From Bdellovibrionales bacterium (GTDB taxonomy: Bacteria; Bdellovibrionota; UBA1018): a DNA stretch of 64,000 nt. The notes under the pieces are model-generated. The model was given only the letters and a program-made list of their open reading frames with translations. It made no database searches and was not told the origin of the DNA. This document shows positions 59,753-64,000 of the stretch, one piece after another (the first letter of the stretch is position 1; every line of letters starts with the position of its first letter). The stretch is taken from the NCBI GenBank assembly GCA_018266355.1, contig JAFEAP010000020.1:62001-126000 (forward strand). Reading direction: 5' to 3'. The translations under genes and the position numbers were made by a program.

Positions 59753-61513
59753 ATGAAAAAGTTTCGGCTGGGTGGGATTTCCGCGATCGCGATTCTGACG
59801 GGCTCGACGCTGGCCTTCGCCGCGACGAAGAAGACGGACACCGCCGCGGCGGACAAGGCGGCCGAGGACGCGGTGATCGCGAGCATCCAGGAAGCGCAGA
59901 TGAACTACGGCGGGATTACCGCCGAGAGCTACGCCGCCTTCCAGAAGCAACCCGATTCGAAGTTCGACCGGAAGATCGCTTCGTCGGGAGCGAACTACGA
60001 AAAGGAAATGAGCGACGACTACAAGGCGATGGGCGACCGTATCCGGATGCTCAAGGACGCGGACGCGCTCGCCGCGCTCGTCGCCGAGATGGACCGGGAT
60101 TACGATAAGTACCAGGACGCGGATTTGAAGCTCCTCGCGCTCGAGATGGCCCAGCTGAAACCGATGCGCGGCCTCATCTTCCGACTCATTCCGCTCGCGG
60201 AGCGCGCGAAAGTCACCCACAGCGTGCTCCTCACCCGGCTGATGAAGATCGCGACCCGGATGGGGATGTACTCGCCGACGAACCAGGCGAAGGTCGTCCT
60301 TTCCTACCTCTCGGAACCGTATAACGGGATGGTGCGTTTCCGTACTCCGCGCGACTTCCAGAATTTCGTCGGCACGGAAGTCTATTCCGCGACCTGGAAA
60401 TCGGCGCTGCGCTTGCGCGACCTCGACCTCACCCAGCGGAAGGACAAGTCGAAGAAAAAACTCCTGATCGACAGCTCGATTTTTTACTCCGGGATCGGCG
60501 GTTTCTACGACGATAACGCCCGGTTTAATTTCTTCCAGGAAGGCGAACGCCAACTCCTGATGGCGATGAAGAACCGGACGATGAAGGATCAGCTCGCTTT
60601 CATCTCCTTCAACGTCGAGAAGCTGATGGACCTTTCGATGGCGCTCGGTAAGCTTTACGGCATCGAGACGTTCCGCGAGAACATCGAGGGCGTCTCGACG
60701 AAAGCGATCCACGACGTCATCATGCAGGACCAGTTCAAGGACCTCTTCGTGATGAAGGAACGCATCGGCGCGGGCGTCGGATGCATCACGAACACCACGG
60801 TCACCGACGGGTCGGTGAAACCGGACGAGCGCTGCAAGCAAGACCCCGGGCACGCCGGCGCGATGGCCATGGTCGCGTTCCACACGCGCCAGATGGTCTG
60901 GCACCTCGGCCAGGCTTGGAAAGCGCTCCGCGACGACCGCATGAAGATCGACCATTCGGGAATCATCAATCCGGCGGTCGCGAACGCGTTCAACGACCGG
61001 ATCGAAGACGTGCTTCCGGTTTGGGAAAAGCTGATCGCCGGACCCCAGCCGCTCGTCTCGAAGATGACTTCCGAGATGACCACGGTCGACGTCCCGGGCT
61101 ACTACGAATCGTTCAAGAAGACCTCCGGACTCACGTCGGCCGACCAGGCGGCGCGGGACTTGAAGAATTTCCTGCCGACCCAGTTCCACATCACTCCGCC
61201 GAATTCGAACTGTAAGGAAGGCAATCGCATCCACGTCGGCATCGTCAGCGCGCCCGGCCTCGGCACGCACGATCGCGTCGGCATGCTCTCGAAGAAGGTG
61301 ACGTACACGAACGCCGAAGGAAAGCAGGTCACGGAAGAAGTGTGCTACCGCGATTACTTCTACGGCGCGCCGACCGGATGGAACCCGCTCCCGTACAGCA
61401 TCCTTTACCCGGGGCTGACCGACGGGAAAAAGGTGGGCGAGAACCAGCGGATCCTGAAGCAATCGAACGGCGGTCGCCTCGTCGCGAACCTGATCGACTG
61501 GGTGATCGACTAA
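59753..61513 (+). CDS. exported protein of unknown function preceding an RND/MMPL exporter
   Basis: 586 residues from ATG 59753 (AAGGAGAG upstream). The signal peptide is MKKFRLGGISAIAILTGSTLAFA. The mature protein is mostly helical in the first 450 residues (repeated MKxLxxL patterns, KEMSDDYKAMGDRIRMLK, HTRQMVWHLGQAWKAL). A C-terminal region has aromatic loops and Cys (NSNCKEGNRIHVGIVSAPGLG, EEVCYRDYFYGAPTGWNPLPY). No family recognised. It ends 16 bases before the exporter gene, so it may be a periplasmic partner of it. Confidence 0.7.
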   Translation: MKKFRLGGISAIAILTGSTLAFAATKKTDTAAADKAAEDAVIASIQEAQMNYGGITAESYAAFQKQPDSKFDRKIASSGANYEKEMSDDYKAMGDRIRMLKDADALAALVAEMDRDYDKYQDADLKLLALEMAQLKPMRGLIFRLIPLAERAKVTHSVLLTRLMKIATRMGMYSPTNQAKVVLSYLSEPYNGMVRFRTPRDFQNFVGTEVYSATWKSALRLRDLDLTQRKDKSKKKLLIDSSIFYSGIGGFYDDNARFNFFQEGERQLLMAMKNRTMKDQLAFISFNVEKLMDLSMALGKLYGIETFRENIEGVSTKAIHDVIMQDQFKDLFVMKERIGAGVGCITNTTVTDGSVKPDERCKQDPGHAGAMAMVAFHTRQMVWHLGQAWKALRDDRMKIDHSGIINPAVANAFNDRIEDVLPVWEKLIAGPQPLVSKMTSEMTTVDVPGYYESFKKTSGLTSADQAARDLKNFLPTQFHITPPNSNCKEGNRIHVGIVSAPGLGTHDRVGMLSKKVTYTNAEGKQVTEEVCYRDYFYGAPTGWNPLPYSILYPGLTDGKKVGENQRILKQSNGGRLVANLIDWVID

Positions 61514-61529
61514 GCGCCCGGCCGCCCGC

Positions 61530-63704
61530 GTGCTGGCGTTCTTCGCTCGTTCGATCGCGCGGTTTTATTGGGGCTCGCTGAGACGACCGGCGTGGACGGT
61601 CGCGCTCGTGGTCGCGCTCGTCGGCGCGCTCGCGGGGGGGCTGCCCCGGCTGAAGAGCGTGATCGCGGCCCGGGATCTCTTCGACGATTCGACCGCGTCG
61701 GCCCGGAATTACGACGCCGTGATGAAGGATTTCTCGAACGGAAACTCGATACTGCTCCTCCTTCGGCCGATCGCCGGGAAATGGAACCAACCCGACCTCT
61801 GCGCGCTCCACCACTGGATGACCGACGCGGAGACGAACGATCCGGAGATCACCGGCATCGGGTCCGCGTTCTCGCTCCGCGAGGCGGTCGTCACCGAGAA
61901 TACTTACCGCTACCGCCGGATCTTCGATCCTTGCCACGACGACGTGCGCCCGTTCAAAGCCCAGCTCGAGCGCCTGCGCGAGACCCCCGTCGTCGGGACG
62001 ATCGTCGGTCCGGATCTCGGGGACCTCGGTTTCGAGATTTCGTTTCGGGACACGCCCGGGGGGAGCCGCCGCGGGCGTTTCGATCCCGCGCCGATCGCGG
62101 AGTTTCGCCGGGCGTTCGAACGCGAATTCGGAAACCGGTTCGCGCCGATCTGGGCGGGCGGGGCGATGTACGACCATTACGTCGCGGAGGGGATGAAGCG
62201 CTTCCCCCTGATGAACCTCGGCGTGCTCCTGCTTTTCCTCGTGCTTTACCGGTGGTTCACCGGGGATTGGAAGAGCGGTTTTCTCCTCATCGGCACGCTC
62301 GCGCTCACCGGCCTCGCGATTTTCGGAGGAATGGGGTGGGCGGGGCATCCCGTCGACGTGCTCGCGAGCACGATTTTCCTCATGGTCACGATCGCCGCGC
62401 ACCAGGACTTCAGTTTCGTGAGCTCCGCGCAGATGGCGCGGCCCGAGGATTTTCGGCGGACGTTCCGCCGATTCCTCGTCCCGAGTTTCTTCACGTCGAT
62501 GACGACGATGATCGGGTTTTTCTCGCTCTGTCTCTCCGACCTCGCGATCATCCGGAGGTTCGGGTTTTGGGCCGGCGTCGGCGCGGGGCTCGAGTGGGTC
62601 ATGATCATGCTCTTCCTTCCGTCGCTGCTCGCGCTCCGGCCCGCGTGGCGGCGATGGACGCGCGGCCCGAACGCGTTCCTCTCGCGGTTCCGGGGCGTGC
62701 GAGGGGAGCGGTGGCTGCCGAACCGGGCGGTCGCCCGCGTCCTCCTCGGTCTCCTCGTCGTCACGCCGTGGGCGATCCAGGGACTGAACATCTCGGATGA
62801 TCCCGTCGGTCTTTTTCCGAAGGACCATCCGTTCCGCGCGTCGATCGATTACCTTCGCGCGACGCGCGGGTGGGAAAACACCCTCGACCTCATGATCGAA
62901 GCGGGCGTCTCGAAGGCGGAGCGCGCGCGGATCCTCGGCGAGGTCGCGAAACTCCCGCTCGTCGCGCGGGTCGAGAGCGGGGACCAGATCACGGAGTTCC
63001 TCGCGCGCGGTCAGGATCCGAAAGCGGCGTCGATCATCGAGGCGATCGTCGACACGGAGGGGCTCGGCCGCCGGTACCGGACGAAGGACGGACGGCAGCG
63101 GGCGATCCTCTACATCCGTTCGTCGGAGCTGCCCGAATACCGCGAATTCCGAGCCGGCCTCGCGAAGATTTGCGGCGATGACGTCTGCCGCGTTTCCGGT
63201 TTGGTCGACCTTTACCTCGAGTACACCTACGCGATCTCACGCACGCTCTCGGAGAGCCTCCTCGTCAGCCTCGCGCTCGTCACCGCGCTGCTCGTCTTTC
63301 TCGTCCGGGCGCTCCGGACTCCGCGCGGGGGGCTGCTCGTCTTGACGTCGTACTGGGGGCCGCTCGCGATGCTGATCCTGCTCGCCGCCTTCCGGATCCC
63401 GCTGAACGTCTATACTTGCAACTGCGCCGCCGTCCTCGTCGGTTTGACCGGCGATAACGCGATCCAATTCATGTTCGCGAGTCGGCGGGGGCGCCTCGGC
63501 GAAGGGCTCGGCGAACGAAGAGACGGCGCGATCTTCACTTCGGTGGCGATGGCGCTCGGTTGCCTCGTCTTTCTCGCGGCCGCGTTCACGCCTCCGCGGA
63601 CGCTCGGCGTGCTGCTCTTCTTCGGTTTCCTGCTCTGCCTCGTCGGGGACTACTGGCTGCTCAAGGGGCTCTTGCGCGATCAGCCGCCGGAGGAATGCCG
63701 GTAG
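61530..63704 (+). CDS. RND-superfamily exporter (MMPL/HAE2-like)
   Basis: 724 residues from GTG 61530. Topology: membrane helix at about 22-40, a periplasmic domain of about 180 residues, five helices (about 225-395), a second helix near 405-425, a second periplasmic domain and a final helix group (about 565-715). Motif regions: PLMNLGVLLLFLVLYRWF, ASTIFLMVTIAAHQDFSFV and SLLVSLALVTALLVFLVRALR. Typical of lipid or hydrophobe exporters; hopanoid-type HpnN is a possible relative. Substrate unknown. Its 3' end overlaps the convergent uppP by 25 bases. Confidence 0.8.
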   Translation: MLAFFARSIARFYWGSLRRPAWTVALVVALVGALAGGLPRLKSVIAARDLFDDSTASARNYDAVMKDFSNGNSILLLLRPIAGKWNQPDLCALHHWMTDAETNDPEITGIGSAFSLREAVVTENTYRYRRIFDPCHDDVRPFKAQLERLRETPVVGTIVGPDLGDLGFEISFRDTPGGSRRGRFDPAPIAEFRRAFEREFGNRFAPIWAGGAMYDHYVAEGMKRFPLMNLGVLLLFLVLYRWFTGDWKSGFLLIGTLALTGLAIFGGMGWAGHPVDVLASTIFLMVTIAAHQDFSFVSSAQMARPEDFRRTFRRFLVPSFFTSMTTMIGFFSLCLSDLAIIRRFGFWAGVGAGLEWVMIMLFLPSLLALRPAWRRWTRGPNAFLSRFRGVRGERWLPNRAVARVLLGLLVVTPWAIQGLNISDDPVGLFPKDHPFRASIDYLRATRGWENTLDLMIEAGVSKAERARILGEVAKLPLVARVESGDQITEFLARGQDPKAASIIEAIVDTEGLGRRYRTKDGRQRAILYIRSSELPEYREFRAGLAKICGDDVCRVSGLVDLYLEYTYAISRTLSESLLVSLALVTALLVFLVRALRTPRGGLLVLTSYWGPLAMLILLAAFRIPLNVYTCNCAAVLVGLTGDNAIQFMFASRRGRLGEGLGERRDGAIFTSVAMALGCLVFLAAAFTPPRTLGVLLFFGFLLCLVGDYWLLKGLLRDQPPEECR

Positions 63705-64000
63705 AAGTGGAATCCGAGGACGGCCGCGGCGAGGAGCGCGCGGTAAATCGCGTAGCGCGTGAGCGAGACGGTCTTGAGTTGGTTCAGGAAGACGTTGATC
63801 GCGACGACGCCCGCGAGCGTCGAAACGACGACGACCGAGTAATAATAGAGCGACGGGAATTCGGAAACCGAGAGGACCGAGCCCGGACCGCGGAGGTGGT
63901 ACCACGCGGAAATCCCCGCGATCGGCGTCGCGACGTACAAGATGAATTTCCCGGCGCCTTCCCGGCTATAGTTCCGGAGCGCGGAGAACGTGAAGGCTCC
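63680..64000 (-). CDS. uppP: probable undecaprenyl-diphosphatase, C-terminal part (5' end outside window)
   Basis: The frame is open to the right edge, so only the last 106 residues are seen. They read GAFTFSALRNYSREGAGKFILYVATPIAGISAW, which parallels the GATIxxGLxxGxxREAAxxFSFLLSxPxIxGA region of UppP, then three membrane helices and the typical C-terminal SLTRYAIYRALL. UppP recycles undecaprenyl pyrophosphate for cell-wall synthesis. The key PGxSRSG motif lies just outside the window, so the call is tentative. An internal TTG at 63940 is not the start. Confidence 0.6.
   Translation of the reverse strand, partial: GAFTFSALRNYSREGAGKFILYVATPIAGISAWYHLRGPGSVLSVSEFPSLYYYSVVVVSTLAGVVAINVFLNQLKTVSLTRYAIYRALLAAAVLGFHFYRHSSGG

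Overview
The window reads as chromosome of a high-GC, Gram-negative, diderm bacterium. It carries LPS genes (hldD, lptD), lipoproteins with lipoboxes, and outer-membrane beta-barrels. It also carries two operons that resemble the Agl-Glt gliding/trafficking machinery of Myxococcus xanthus and its relatives in Bdellovibrionota. My best inference is a member of Bdellovibrionota or another former deltaproteobacterial lineage; no rRNA is present to confirm this. I see no phage, IS element or CRISPR array, so this looks like core genome.

Layout. 1-6345: a Glt-like envelope operon, cut by the left edge: TPR protein, small exported protein, AgmX/GltG-like TonB-type protein, beta-barrel, GltC-like protein and one more exported protein, closed by a strong terminator. 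6420-13752: an exported AarF/UbiB-type kinase-like protein, then on the minus strand rpsT, hldD, a queuosine-precursor-type transporter and a degenerate aldo-keto reductase, then a DUF309 protein, an orphan and a single-domain response regulator. 13796-18531: the ribosomal/tRNA operon rpsP-khpA-trmD-lipoprotein-RNA methyltransferase-rplS-rnhB-yraN, with no rimM in its usual place. 18602-23947: a small membrane protein with a promoter that predicts a leaderless mRNA, a STAS protein, rsmI, a candidate CsrA-binding small RNA, an HD-GYP phosphodiesterase and accD. 23944-34683: lptD, a SIS protein, surE, an M23 peptidase, a metallophosphoesterase, a histidine kinase and small exported proteins. 33820-35798: purU and glpQ.

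36065-46592 holds a second, complete Agl-Glt-like operon: TolQ-type motor protein, two ExbD-type proteins, TPR protein, small exported protein, AgmX-like protein, lipoprotein, beta-barrel, GltC-like protein, Cys-rich lipoprotein and a formylglycine-generating-enzyme-fold protein. Five of its genes match the five genes of the first operon in order. Together they suggest two parallel proton-driven machines spanning the envelope.

46679-49557 is a small sugar module (glucose dehydrogenase-type MDR plus a GH15 glucoamylase/trehalase). Then come tRNA-Arg(CCU), map, an exported HExxH protein and a pilT-like ATPase. 53154-58272 is pstSCAB-phoU followed by an MgtC-family protein, then an RMD1/DUF155 protein and an HU/IHF gene. 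The right end holds an exported protein of unknown function, an RND/MMPL exporter and the 3' part of a probable uppP.

The strongest points for follow-up are the paired Glt-like operons, the GGA-rich hairpin RNA at about 21745-21845, two exported kinase-fold proteins, and the GCAG-repeat leader in front of khpA. All function calls come from reading sequence by eye; no database search was run.
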